Origin: Burkholderiales bacterium
GTDB taxonomy: Bacteria; Pseudomonadota; Gammaproteobacteria; Burkholderiales; Burkholderiaceae_C
DNA: 64,000 bases
Reading direction: 5' to 3'
NCBI GenBank assembly: GCA_016702555.1
Contig: JADJDV010000007.1
Span: 1 to 64,000, forward strand
This document shows positions 42,445-51,071 of this stretch, piece by piece. The position numbers were made by a program, and so were the translations under genes. The notes under the pieces were generated by a model. That model was not told the origin of the DNA. It did no database searches and worked only from the letters and a program-made list of their open reading frames with translations. Every line of letters begins with the position of its first letter. Position 1 is the first letter of the stretch.

Positions 42445-43140
42445 TCAAGAGAGGGCCAAAAGTCGCTGCAGTTGCGCCGCCAGTTCGTGCGCGGCGTCAT
42501 CCCACGTGGCGGAAACCCCGATTGTAGAAAGATCAACCGTTTTCAGCCCCGCGTAGCCGCAAGGGTTGATGCGCAAGAAGGGTTCCAGGTCCAGCGCCAC
42601 GTTCAGTGCCACGCCGTGGTAGGCGCGGTGGCTGCTGACCTTGATGCCGAGTGCGGCGATCTTGCCCAGGCCGTCGAAGTCGGGTTGCGGCGCGGGCGAC
42701 CCGGGCACGCGCCGCTGCGGGCGCTGCGGCAGCGCCGCGTGGCCGGACGGGTCATCCAGCCGCACGTAGATGCCTGGCGCACCGCCCACGCGGTGGCCGG
42801 TGACGCCAAAGTGCGCCAGCGTGCGAATCACCGCCTCTTCCAGCCGGTACACGTATTCCTTGACGAAAATGCCGCGCGGCTTCAGGTCGATCAGCGGATA
42901 GGCCACCACCTGCCCCGGCCCGTGGTAGGTGACCTGGCCGCCGCGATCGGTGGGCACCACCGGGATGTCGCCCCGCGCCAGCACATGCTCGGGCCGGCCC
43001 GCCAGGCCGAGCGTGAAGACCGGCGAGTGCTCGCAAATCCATAGCTGATCCTGCGGGTGGCTGACCGAGTCGGCCGTGAAATCCTTCATGGCCTGAAAGA
43101 TGGGCGCGTAGTCGACGCGGCCGAGCATGCGGACATCCAT
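42445..43140 (-). CDS. lipB: octanoyltransferase LipB
   Basis: The 231-residue enzyme transfers octanoyl from acyl carrier protein to lipoyl domains. It shows LWICEHSPVFTLGLAGRPEH, TDRGGQVTYHGPGQVVAYPL and the active region KIAALGIKVSSHRAYHGVAL; the catalytic Cys/Lys pair lies in LRINPCGYAGL and KIAALGIKV. I chose ATG 43140 (MDVRML); an ATG four codons later is possible. lipA follows 97 bases downstream. Confidence 0.92.
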   Translation of the reverse strand: MDVRMLGRVDYAPIFQAMKDFTADSVSHPQDQLWICEHSPVFTLGLAGRPEHVLARGDIPVVPTDRGGQVTYHGPGQVVAYPLIDLKPRGIFVKEYVYRLEEAVIRTLAHFGVTGHRVGGAPGIYVRLDDPSGHAALPQRPQRRVPGSPAPQPDFDGLGKIAALGIKVSSHRAYHGVALNVALDLEPFLRINPCGYAGLKTVDLSTIGVSATWDDAAHELAAQLQRLLALS

Positions 43141-43276
43141 GCGCCAAGTGTGACAGCATCGGTGCCTCCATGAACCGCCGCCTTGCCATGACCCGCCCGC
43201 CGACCATGCCGACCGGCTTCTGCTGTGTGAGCCCAGGCAGTGCCGTCGCACGCCAGTGCCCGATGGGTGGGTGTCG

Positions 43277-44203
43277 ATGGCGCCGATGACCGCGCGCCGC
43301 GCCTCGCCGGCCCTTTTGCTGCTGGCCGTCGGCGCGCTGCTGGGCGTGGGGTTTCCGCTGGCGCGGCTGGCGCGCGAGGCGGCGGTGTCGCCGCTGCTGT
43401 GGGCGCTGTTGATCTCGGCCAGCGTCAGCGTGCTGTTGGGCGCCGGCTTGTGGCTGCGGCGTCGGCGCGTCGTGCTGGATGCACAGCACCTGCGCTATTT
43501 CGTCGTCACGGCACTGCTGTCCTATGCGGTGCCGAATCTGCTGGTCTTTGCGGTCATCCCGCATCTGGGCAGCGGGCTGACGGCCATGCTGTTCACGCTG
43601 TCGCCACCGTTCACCGCCCTGCTGTCGCGCCTGGCGCGGCTGCGCGCGCCCAGCCGGCTGGAATACGCCGGCATCGCTATCGGCTTCGCCGGGGCGGCGC
43701 TGGTGGCGGCGGCGCGCGGTGAGGCCGGGCGGCCGGCCGACTGGTTGTGGGTGGGGCTCGGCCTGCTGGTGCCGCTGCTGCTGGCCATCGGCAATGTGTA
43801 CCGCAGTCTTGACTGGCCGCCGCGCGCCGACGTCACCTGGCTGGCCGTGGGCAGCCATGGCGTGGCGGCGATCGGCCTGCTGGCGGCCTGCGCCGCCACC
43901 GGCGTACTGAGCACGCTGCCCACGCTGGTGCAGGTGCCGTGGGTCAGCGCGGCGCAGGTGCTGTCCAGCGCGCTGATGTTTCCGTTGTTCTTTCGCCTGC
44001 AGCAGGTGGGCGGGCCGGTGCTGCTGAGCCAGATCGGCACCGTGGGCGCGGGCATTGGCGTGCTGCTCGGCGCCGGCGCGCTGGGCGAGCGCTACCCGGC
44101 GCAGGTGTGGTGGGGCACCTGGCTGATCGGCTTGGGCATCGGCCTGACGCTGCGGGCGCGACGCGCCCGCGCCGGCCGGCCGAGCCTCACAGCACCACCT
44201 TGA
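43277..44203 (+). CDS. EamA/DMT family transporter
   Basis: A protein of about 308 residues with ten hydrophobic segments and two EamA repeats (ALLLLAVGALLGVGFPLARL; VGLGLLVPLLLAIGNVYRSL). The substrate is unknown; relatives export amino acids or metabolites. It lies between lipB and the DUF493 gene on the opposite strand and overlaps the DUF493 stop by 17 bases. Start choice is uncertain (GTG 43256, ATG 43277 or ATG 43286). Confidence 0.8.
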   Translation: MAPMTARRASPALLLLAVGALLGVGFPLARLAREAAVSPLLWALLISASVSVLLGAGLWLRRRRVVLDAQHLRYFVVTALLSYAVPNLLVFAVIPHLGSGLTAMLFTLSPPFTALLSRLARLRAPSRLEYAGIAIGFAGAALVAAARGEAGRPADWLWVGLGLLVPLLLAIGNVYRSLDWPPRADVTWLAVGSHGVAAIGLLAACAATGVLSTLPTLVQVPWVSAAQVLSSALMFPLFFRLQQVGGPVLLSQIGTVGAGIGVLLGAGALGERYPAQVWWGTWLIGLGIGLTLRARRARAGRPSLTAPP

Positions 44204-44516
44204 CCATCGGATGGCTGGTGAGCGTGCGGTACAAGTCGTCGAGCTGCTCGCGGCTGGTGGCGGTGACCGTGATGGTGACACCCAAGTAATTGCCCTGGCC
44301 GCTTTCGCGCAGTTCCACCGTGGCGGCGTCGAAGCCGGGGTCGAACTGGCGCGCGATCTCCGTCACGGCATGCACGAACCCGTCCTGCCTGGCGCCCATC
44401 ACCTTGATCGGAAACGCGCTCGGATACTCGATCAGCGAGTCGCGGCGCGCTTCGCCGGCGCCCAGCACGGGCGGGAGGGTGCCGTTGCCGGCGGGTGGGG
44501 TGGTGGGGCGGGTCAT
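44187..44516 (-). CDS. DUF493 (YbeD-like) family protein
   Basis: The 109-residue protein ends in the YbeD/DUF493 ferredoxin-like fold (LIEYPSAFPIKVMGARQDGF, GNYLGVTITVTATSREQLDD, YRTLTSHPMVKVVL). YbeD is often next to lipB and a proposed small-molecule-binding regulatory protein; its role is not established. It follows the class IV aminotransferase by 10 bases. The ATG at 44516 is chosen because upstream sequence lacks conservation. Confidence 0.85.
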   Translation of the reverse strand: MTRPTTPPAGNGTLPPVLGAGEARRDSLIEYPSAFPIKVMGARQDGFVHAVTEIARQFDPGFDAATVELRESGQGNYLGVTITVTATSREQLDDLYRTLTSHPMVKVVL

Positions 44517-44526
44517 GTGGCGAGCG

Positions 44527-45429
44527 TCAGGAGGCGAGCAGAGCGGCTTTGGCGCGCTGGTAGGCGGCGTAGAGCTTTTGGTAAATGGGGCCGGGCTGGC
44601 CGTTTCCAACCGGCTGGCCGTCCAGCAGGGTGATGGGCAGCACCTCCTTGGTGGCCGAGGACAGCATCAGCTCGTCCGCCGCCAGCACCTCGGCGCGCGC
44701 GATGCGGCGCAGTTCGAAGCCGATGCCCTCTTGCGCGCACAATTCCTCAAGGGCGCCGTAGCGAATGCCCTCGAGCACCAGGTGGTCGCGGGGCGGGCCC
44801 ATGACGACACCGTTCTTCACCACCCAGACGTTGCTGGCGGCGGCTTCGCTCAAGAATCCGTCGCGGAACATCACGGTCTCCAGCGCGCCCTGCTCGTAGC
44901 TGATCTGGCGCGCGAACACCGCGCCCAGCAGGCTGATCGACTTGATGTGCGCCTTCTGCCAGCGGAAGTCGTCGGCCGTGACGCAGGCCACGCCCTGCGC
45001 GCGCTGCTCGGGTGTGGGCGGCTTCATCGGCAGGCAGGTGGCGAACACGGTGGGCGTCAGGCCCGGCAGCATCGGGTGGTCGCGCAGCGCCACGCCGCGC
45101 GTGACCTGGAAATAGTAGAACCAGTCGCTGGTCTGCGCGCAATCCGGGTGGCGCGCCGCCAGCTCGAGCGCGATTTGGCGCCACTCGTCGCGCGTGTGCG
45201 GGTTCGGGATGCGCGTTTCGCCCAGGCTGCGCTCCAGCCGGGCCATGTGTTGCTCGAAGCGGAACAGGCGCGGCGGCTGGCCTGGACGGCCGTAGCAGGC
45301 AATGCCCTCGTAGACGCCGTCGCCGAAGATGAAGCCGCGATCCAGCGGACTGATGCGCGCGCTGTCCAGCGTGGTGTAGTCGCCGCTCAGGTAGCAGGGC
45401 AGGGCGGGCAGGTGATGGGTGTCGATCAT
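44527..45429 (-). CDS. class IV PLP aminotransferase (D-amino acid transaminase-like)
   Basis: The 300-residue PLP enzyme has the fold-type IV pattern: ISPLDRGFIFGDGVYEGIAC near the N-terminus, the Schiff-base lysine in WQKAHIKSISLLGAVFARQI, and GFLSEAAASNVWVVKNGVVM near the C-terminal half. It most resembles D-alanine aminotransferases found beside DUF493 and lipB in Burkholderiales. Branched-chain or aminodeoxychorismate lyase activity cannot be excluded. Confidence 0.85.
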   Translation of the reverse strand: MIDTHHLPALPCYLSGDYTTLDSARISPLDRGFIFGDGVYEGIACYGRPGQPPRLFRFEQHMARLERSLGETRIPNPHTRDEWRQIALELAARHPDCAQTSDWFYYFQVTRGVALRDHPMLPGLTPTVFATCLPMKPPTPEQRAQGVACVTADDFRWQKAHIKSISLLGAVFARQISYEQGALETVMFRDGFLSEAAASNVWVVKNGVVMGPPRDHLVLEGIRYGALEELCAQEGIGFELRRIARAEVLAADELMLSSATKEVLPITLLDGQPVGNGQPGPIYQKLYAAYQRAKAALLAS

Positions 45430-45628
45430 GGACGGGGCTCGGGTGGGCGATGACCCGCCATTGTGGCGCAGCACCCGCATTTCGTTGCAAACCCGCCACG
45501 CTGCGTCTGTCGCCGGTGCGTTCCAAATCCGCTTGGCATGTGGCCGGCCCGCCACACATTTCGAGCCTGTGACCGCGCACGCTGGTCGCGCGCGCCGTCC
45601 AAAACGGGGTTTGAACAGGGTTTCTACG

Positions 45629-45634
45629 TATAAT
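45629..45634 (+). promoter_or_regulatory. -10 element before the atp operon
   Basis: A perfect TATAAT lies 38 bases before the atpI start. The nearest TTGAAC is only 12 bases upstream, so no well-spaced -35 is evident. The rest of the 45430-45671 gap holds nothing recognisable. Confidence 0.45.
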
Positions 45635-45671
45635 TGATGGGATTTGCGGAAGCGGACGGGGCGTCAACGCG

Positions 45672-46178
45672 GTGTCAGATGAAAGCATAACAATCGCACC
45701 GCGCGGGGCCCCTGGCAACGCCGATTCCCGACACGAGAACGAATCCGACGAGGGCTTTGCGCCGCTCAGCGCCGAACAGGCGCACGAGTGGCGAGCGAGG
45801 AACCCGCCCCTGTCACTCTGGCACGTACTGGCCATCCAGGTGGTGGTCGGCGCGGCAGTCGCGTTGCTGACCTGGTTGGCGACGGACGCGTCAGGTGCCA
45901 GGTCGGCCGCGTGGGGTGCGGTGGCGGTGGCTTTGCCGGCAGCGCTGTTTGCGCGCGGCTTGAGCCGGGCCACGGTGGGGGGTGCCAGCGCGGCGCTGGC
46001 GTCGCTGTTCGTGTGGGAGGGGGCGAAGCTGCTCCTGACGGTGGCCCTCCTGGGGCTGGCGCTCCGGGTGCTCGGCACCGTGAATTGGCTGGCCTTGCTG
46101 GCTGGATTTGTCGTCACGCTCAAGGCGTATTGGCTGGCCCTGTGGTGGCTGGCGGCGCGCCAACGCGATCCCGGCTGA
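45672..46178 (+). CDS. atpI: ATP synthase subunit I
   Basis: This 168-residue protein has a soluble, acidic N-terminus and about four membrane helices (LAIQVVVGAAVALLTWL, FVWEGAKLLLTVALLGLALR, NWLALLAGFVVTLKAYWLAL). AtpI helps assemble the c ring. It starts with GTG. Its position in front of atpB supports the call. Confidence 0.85.
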   Translation: MSDESITIAPRGAPGNADSRHENESDEGFAPLSAEQAHEWRARNPPLSLWHVLAIQVVVGAAVALLTWLATDASGARSAAWGAVAVALPAALFARGLSRATVGGASAALASLFVWEGAKLLLTVALLGLALRVLGTVNWLALLAGFVVTLKAYWLALWWLAARQRDPG

Positions 46179-46214
46179 ATGGCCGGGATGTTTTTGGTTG
46201 AACTGGTGAGAGAT

Positions 46215-47102
46215 ATGGCTGCTGAAACCGCTGCACAAGGACCGAGCGCTGGAGCGTACATCCAGCACCACCTGCATCACTGGCAGAAGAACTTCTCGTT
46301 CGAGAGCGTGCAACAGCACGGCATCGTGGACTTCAGCCTGTTCAACCTGGACTCGCTGGTCTGGTCGATCGTGGCCGGCGTGCTGTGCTGCTGGTGGTTC
46401 TGGCGCGGCGCGCGCAAGGCGACGTCGGGCGTTCCGGGGCGCTTCCAGGCCGCTGTCGAGATCATGTCCGAGCTGGTCGAGAACCAGGCCAAGGGCGTCA
46501 TCCACAACGCCAAGAGCCGCAAGCTGGTGTCGCCGCTGGCGCTGACGGTGTTCATCTGGATCCTGGTGATGAACGCCCTGGATCTGCTGCCGGTCGACCT
46601 GATTCCGCACATCTGGCACAGCGTCGGTCCCGCCATGGGACAGCCCGACTATCACCGCATCGTGCCGACCGCCGATCTGTCCACCACGCTCGGCCTGTCG
46701 GTCAGCGTGCTCGTGGTCTGCCTGGTCTACAACGTCAAGATCAAGGGCGCGGGCGGCTGGGCGCACGAGCTGATCAGCGCCCCGTTTGGCGCGCATCCGC
46801 TGCTGTGGCCGTTCAACTTCCTGATGCAGATCATCGAATTCGTCGCCAAGACCGTCTCGCACGCGATGCGACTGTTCGGCAACATGTTTGCCGGCGAACT
46901 CGTCTTCATGCTGATCGCCCTGATGGGCGGCGTATGGGCCTGGCAGTTCAACCCCCTGTCGGGCGGTTTCTGGCTGGGTATCGGGCACGTGATTGCGGGA
47001 TCTGTGTGGGCGATCTTCCACATCCTGATCATTACGCTGCAGGCGTTCATCTTCATGATGCTGACGCTGATCTACGTGGGTCAGGCGCACGACGCGCACT
47101 GA
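46215..47102 (+). CDS. atpB: ATP synthase subunit a
   Basis: The 295-residue Fo subunit a has five to six helices; the proton-path helix is HAMRLFGNMFAGELVFMLIA with the essential Arg in MRLFGNMF, and further helix IIAGSVWAIFHILIITLQAF-type sequence follows. The start at ATG 46215 (MAAETAA) is chosen over an in-frame ATG 36 bases upstream that would overlap atpI. Confidence 0.95.
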   Translation: MAAETAAQGPSAGAYIQHHLHHWQKNFSFESVQQHGIVDFSLFNLDSLVWSIVAGVLCCWWFWRGARKATSGVPGRFQAAVEIMSELVENQAKGVIHNAKSRKLVSPLALTVFIWILVMNALDLLPVDLIPHIWHSVGPAMGQPDYHRIVPTADLSTTLGLSVSVLVVCLVYNVKIKGAGGWAHELISAPFGAHPLLWPFNFLMQIIEFVAKTVSHAMRLFGNMFAGELVFMLIALMGGVWAWQFNPLSGGFWLGIGHVIAGSVWAIFHILIITLQAFIFMMLTLIYVGQAHDAH

Positions 47103-47156
47103 GTTCCGCAATTTCCCTTTCCCTTCAACTTTCTCTTTCTTTCTCTAGGAGCAATC

Positions 47157-47405
47157 ATGGAAAACGTTCTCGGCCTCGTCGCTCTGGCTTGTGGTCTGAT
47201 TGTCGGCTTGGGCGCCATCGGCGCCTCGATCGGCATTGCGCTGATGGGTGGCAAGTTTCTCGAGTCCTCGGCGCGCCAGCCTGAGCTGATGAACGAGCTG
47301 CAGACCAAGATGTTCGTTCTGGCCGGTCTGATCGACGCCGCCTTTCTGATCGGTGTCGCCATCGCCCTGCTGTTTGCCTTCGCCAACCCCTTTACCCTCG
47401 GTTAA
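47157..47405 (+). CDS. atpE: ATP synthase subunit c
   Basis: An 82-residue hairpin of two helices with the glycine-rich first helix (LIVGLGAIGASIGIALMGGK) and the proton-binding carboxylate in GLIDAAFLIGVAIALLFAFA (Asp). The loop ARQPE is present. It is preceded by TAGGAGCAATC. Confidence 0.97.
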   Translation: MENVLGLVALACGLIVGLGAIGASIGIALMGGKFLESSARQPELMNELQTKMFVLAGLIDAAFLIGVAIALLFAFANPFTLG

Positions 47406-47441
47406 GCGGCGAAGCCTTTCGAGACTGAAAGGAGTCGACAC

Positions 47442-47912
47442 GTGAATATCAACGCGACCCTGTTCCTGCAGGCCGTTGTCTTCGCGATCCTGGTCTGGTT
47501 CACGATGAAGTTCGTGTGGCCGCCGATCACGAGGGCACTGGACGAGCGGGCCCAGAAAATCGCCGATGGTCTTGCTGCCGCCGACAAGGCCCGCACCGAG
47601 CTTGCCGCCGCCAACCAGCGCGTCGAGCAGGAGCTGGCCAACTCGCGCAACGAGACCGCGGCGCGCCTGGCCGATGCCGAGCGCCGCGGGCAGCAGATCG
47701 TCGAGGAAGCCAAGCTGCGCGCCACCGATGAAGCCGGCAAGATCGTCGCTGCCGCCAAGGCCGACGCCGAGCAGCAGCTGGTGCGGGCGCGCGAAGCGCT
47801 GCGCGACCAGGTGGCCGCGCTGGCCGTCAAGGGCGCCGAGCAGATCCTGCGCAAGGAAGTCAACCCGGCGGTGCACGCGGACCTGCTGGCCCGCCTGAAG
47901 ACCGAGCTCTGA
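47442..47912 (+). CDS. atpF: ATP synthase subunit b
   Basis: The 156-residue peripheral-stalk subunit has an N-terminal membrane helix (LFLQAVVFAILVWFTMKFVW) followed by a long charged coiled coil (ANQRVEQELANSRNETAARL, VEEAKLRATDEAGKIVAAAK). The start codon is GTG, with AAAGGAG upstream. Confidence 0.95.
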   Translation: MNINATLFLQAVVFAILVWFTMKFVWPPITRALDERAQKIADGLAAADKARTELAAANQRVEQELANSRNETAARLADAERRGQQIVEEAKLRATDEAGKIVAAAKADAEQQLVRAREALRDQVAALAVKGAEQILRKEVNPAVHADLLARLKTEL

Positions 47913-47939
47913 TTCAGGGCGTCGGAAGAGGAAACGACC

Positions 47940-48470
47940 ATGGCAGAACTCGCCACCATCGCCAGACCGTACGCCGAGGCCCTGTTCAAGGTGACCCGGA
48001 GCGATCTGGCCGCGACCCAGTCCTGGCTGGATGGCCTGGCGGGTGCGGCCGGCAGCGAGCAATTGCTGCAGTTCGCCGCCAATCCCCGGGTCGACGCCGC
48101 GCAGGTGTTCGATCTGGTGGCCGGTGTGCTGGGCCAGCCGCTGCCGCCTCAGGGCGTCAACTTCCTGCGCACCGTGATCGACAACGACCGCCTGGCGGCG
48201 CTGCCCGAGGTGGCGCACCAGTTCCGGCAGCTCGCCAACGGCGTCAGCGGCTCGGCCGACGCGCTGATCCAGAGCGCCTTCCCGATCGCGCCGGACGAGC
48301 TGGCCACGCTGGTGGCCACGCTGGAGCAGCGCTTTGGCCGCAAGCTCGAGCCCACGGTGGAACTGGCCCCCGATCTGATCGGCGGCGTGCGCGTGACGGT
48401 GGGCGACGAGGTGCTCGACACCTCCGTCAAGGCGCGCCTGGAACAAATGAAGATGGCCCTGACCGCCTGA
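47940..48470 (+). CDS. atpH: ATP synthase subunit delta
   Basis: The 176-residue delta subunit links b to F1. It shows the N-terminal ATIARPYAEALFKVTRSDLA and the C-terminal pattern DLIGGVRVTVGDEVLDTSVK followed by ARLEQMKMALTA. It lies between atpF and atpA. Confidence 0.94.
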   Translation: MAELATIARPYAEALFKVTRSDLAATQSWLDGLAGAAGSEQLLQFAANPRVDAAQVFDLVAGVLGQPLPPQGVNFLRTVIDNDRLAALPEVAHQFRQLANGVSGSADALIQSAFPIAPDELATLVATLEQRFGRKLEPTVELAPDLIGGVRVTVGDEVLDTSVKARLEQMKMALTA

Positions 48471-48517
48471 TGATCAGGCCAGGCTCCTCGATAACTCAAT
48501 AGGACAAGGAAAGAGTC

Positions 48518-50131
48518 ATGCAACTCAATCCCGCAGAAATTTCAGAACTGATCAAGAGCCGCATCGAGGGCCTGGGCGTCAGCGCCGACGTGCGCAACCA
48601 GGGTACGGTGGTGTCGGTCACCGACGGCATCGTGCGCGTGCACGGCCTGTCCGATGCCATGCAGGGCGAGATGCTGGAGTTCCCGCCCTCCGCCGATGGC
48701 CAGCCGAGCTACGGCCTGGCCCTGAACCTGGAGCGCGACTCGGTCGGCGCCGTGATTCTGGGCGAGTACGAGCACATCTCCGAAGGCGACACCGTCAAGT
48801 GCACGGGCCGCATTCTGGAAGTGCCCGTCGGCCCCGAGCTGATTGGCCGCGTGGTCAACGCGCTGGGCCAGCCGATCGACGGCAAAGGCCCGGTCGACGC
48901 CAAGATGACCGACGTGATCGAGAAGGTCGCCCCCGGCGTGATCGCGCGCCAGTCGGTCAGCCAGCCGGTGCAGACCGGCCTGAAGTCGATCGACTCGATG
49001 GTGCCCGTGGGCCGTGGCCAGCGCGAACTGATCATCGGCGACCGCCAGACCGGCAAGACGGCGGTGGCGATCGACACGATCATCAACCAGAAGGGTCAGA
49101 ACATGACCTGCGTGTACGTCGCCATCGGCCAGAAGGCGTCGTCCATCAAGAACGTGGTGCGCTCGCTGGAGAAAGCCGGTGCGATGGACTACACCATCGT
49201 CGTCGCCGCCTCGGCTTCCGAATCCGCCGCCATGCAGTACGTGGCCGCCTACTCGGGCTGCACCATGGGCGAATACTTCCGCGACCGTGGGCAAGACGCG
49301 CTGATCATTTACGACGACCTGTCCAAGCAGGCCGTGGCCTACCGCCAGGTGTCGCTGCTGCTGCGCCGCCCGCCGGGCCGCGAAGCCTATCCCGGCGACG
49401 TGTTCTACCTGCACAGCCGCCTGCTGGAGCGCGCCGCGCGCGTGAACGCCGACTACGTCGAAGCCTTCACCAAGGGTGAAGTCAAGGGCCAGACCGGCTC
49501 GCTGACCGCGCTGCCGATCATCGAAACGCAGGCCGGCGACGTCTCGGCCTTCGTGCCGACCAACGTGATCTCGATCACCGACGGCCAGATCTTCCTGGAA
49601 ACCAGCCTGTTCAACGCCGGCATCCGCCCCGCCATCAACGCCGGTATCTCGGTGTCGCGCGTGGGCGGTGCGGCGCAGACCAACTGGATCAAGGGCCTGT
49701 CCGGCGGTATCCGCACCGACCTGGCGCAGTACCGTGAACTGGCGGCCTTCGCGCAGTTCGCCTCCGATCTCGACGAAGCCACCCGCAAGCAGCTGGACCG
49801 TGGCGCGCGCGTGACCGAGCTGCTCAAGCAGCCGCAGTACGCGCCGCTGCCGATCAGCCTGATGGGCGCCTCGCTGTTCGCCGTCAACAAGGGCTACATG
49901 GACGACATCGAGGTCAAGCAGGTGCTGCCCTTCGAGTCCGGCCTGCACGCCTACCTGCGCGACAAGCACGCCGCGCTGCTCGACAGCATCGAGAAGAACG
50001 GCGCCAAGTGGGACCCCAAGCCCGCCAAGGACTCCGACAGCGACGACAAGAAGGCCTTCAAGAAGGTCTGCATCGACGCCGAGGCCGAACTCACTTCCGC
50101 CATCCAGGCCTTCAAGAAGACCTTCGCCTGA
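48518..50131 (+). CDS. atpA: ATP synthase subunit alpha
   Basis: The 537-residue alpha subunit has the Walker A region GDRQTGKTAVAIDTIINQKG, the alpha signature PAINAGISVSRVGGAAQTNW and the DSIEKNG C-terminal zone. It is about 20-25 residues longer than E. coli AtpA because of a charged insertion near the C-terminus (KWDPKPAKDSDSDDKKAFKK). The gene is otherwise typical. Confidence 0.96.
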   Translation: MQLNPAEISELIKSRIEGLGVSADVRNQGTVVSVTDGIVRVHGLSDAMQGEMLEFPPSADGQPSYGLALNLERDSVGAVILGEYEHISEGDTVKCTGRILEVPVGPELIGRVVNALGQPIDGKGPVDAKMTDVIEKVAPGVIARQSVSQPVQTGLKSIDSMVPVGRGQRELIIGDRQTGKTAVAIDTIINQKGQNMTCVYVAIGQKASSIKNVVRSLEKAGAMDYTIVVAASASESAAMQYVAAYSGCTMGEYFRDRGQDALIIYDDLSKQAVAYRQVSLLLRRPPGREAYPGDVFYLHSRLLERAARVNADYVEAFTKGEVKGQTGSLTALPIIETQAGDVSAFVPTNVISITDGQIFLETSLFNAGIRPAINAGISVSRVGGAAQTNWIKGLSGGIRTDLAQYRELAAFAQFASDLDEATRKQLDRGARVTELLKQPQYAPLPISLMGASLFAVNKGYMDDIEVKQVLPFESGLHAYLRDKHAALLDSIEKNGAKWDPKPAKDSDSDDKKAFKKVCIDAEAELTSAIQAFKKTFA

Positions 50132-50158
50132 AGCGTCCTGGGATAAGGAGCTTCCACT

Positions 50159-51037
50159 ATGGCAGTCGGCAAGGAAATTCGCGGCAAGATCAAATCGGTG
50201 GAGAACACCAAGAAGATCACCAAGGCCATGGAAATGGTGGCCGCGTCCAAGATGCGCAAGGCGCAGGATCGCATGCGCGCGGCCCGGCCGTACGCGGAAA
50301 AGGTGCGCAACATTGCCGCGCACCTGGGCGAGGCCAACCCCGAGTACGTGCACCCCTTCATGCGCAGCAATGACGTCAAGAAGGCGGGCCTGATCGTGGT
50401 CACCACGGACAAGGGCCTGTGCGGCGGCATGAACACCAACGTGCTGCGCGCCGTCACCACCCGGCTGCGCGAGCTGCAGGACGCCGGCGTCAGCACCGAG
50501 GCCGTGGCCATTGGCAACAAGGGCCTGGGCTTTCTCACGCGCATCGGCGCCAAGGTGGTGTCGCAGGCGACCCAGCTGGGCGACACGCCGCACCTGGAGC
50601 GCCTGATCGGTCCGGTGAAGACCCTGCTCGACCAGTACGAGAAGGGTGAGCTGAACGCGGTCTACATCGCCTACACCCGCTTCATCAACACCATGAAGCA
50701 GGAGGCCGTGATCGAGCAGCTGCTGCCGCTGTCGGGCGAGCAGATGCAGGAAGACACGCGCGAAAGCGGCACCCAGCATTCCTGGGATTACCTGTACGAG
50801 CCGGACGCGCAGTCGGTCATCGACGACCTGCTGGTGCGCTACGTCGAGTCGCTGGCCTACCAGGCGGTGGCCGAGAACATGGCGTCCGAGCAGTCGGCGC
50901 GCATGGTGGCCATGAAGGCCGCCACCGACAACGCCGGCAACGTGATCGACGAGCTCAAGCTGGTCTACAACAAGACGCGCCAGGCGGCGATCACCAAGGA
51001 ACTGTCCGAGATCGTGGCCGGCGCGGCCGCCGTCTGA
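50159..51037 (+). CDS. atpG: ATP synthase subunit gamma
   Basis: The 292-residue central-stalk subunit begins AVGKEIRGKIKSVENTKKIT with MEMVAASKMRKAQDRM, has TTDKGLCGGMNTNVLRAVTT, and ends ARQAAITKELSEIVAGAAAV, all typical. Confidence 0.96.
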   Translation: MAVGKEIRGKIKSVENTKKITKAMEMVAASKMRKAQDRMRAARPYAEKVRNIAAHLGEANPEYVHPFMRSNDVKKAGLIVVTTDKGLCGGMNTNVLRAVTTRLRELQDAGVSTEAVAIGNKGLGFLTRIGAKVVSQATQLGDTPHLERLIGPVKTLLDQYEKGELNAVYIAYTRFINTMKQEAVIEQLLPLSGEQMQEDTRESGTQHSWDYLYEPDAQSVIDDLLVRYVESLAYQAVAENMASEQSARMVAMKAATDNAGNVIDELKLVYNKTRQAAITKELSEIVAGAAAV

Positions 51038-51071
51038 AGCGGTTCAACGAATCAAATCATTGGAGCAAGAC

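Noticed and set aside
48542..50779. A 745-codon open frame antisense to atpA and atpG
   Set aside because: Composition is His/Val/Gln-rich and mirrors the codon bias of atpA; no domain and no ribosome site.
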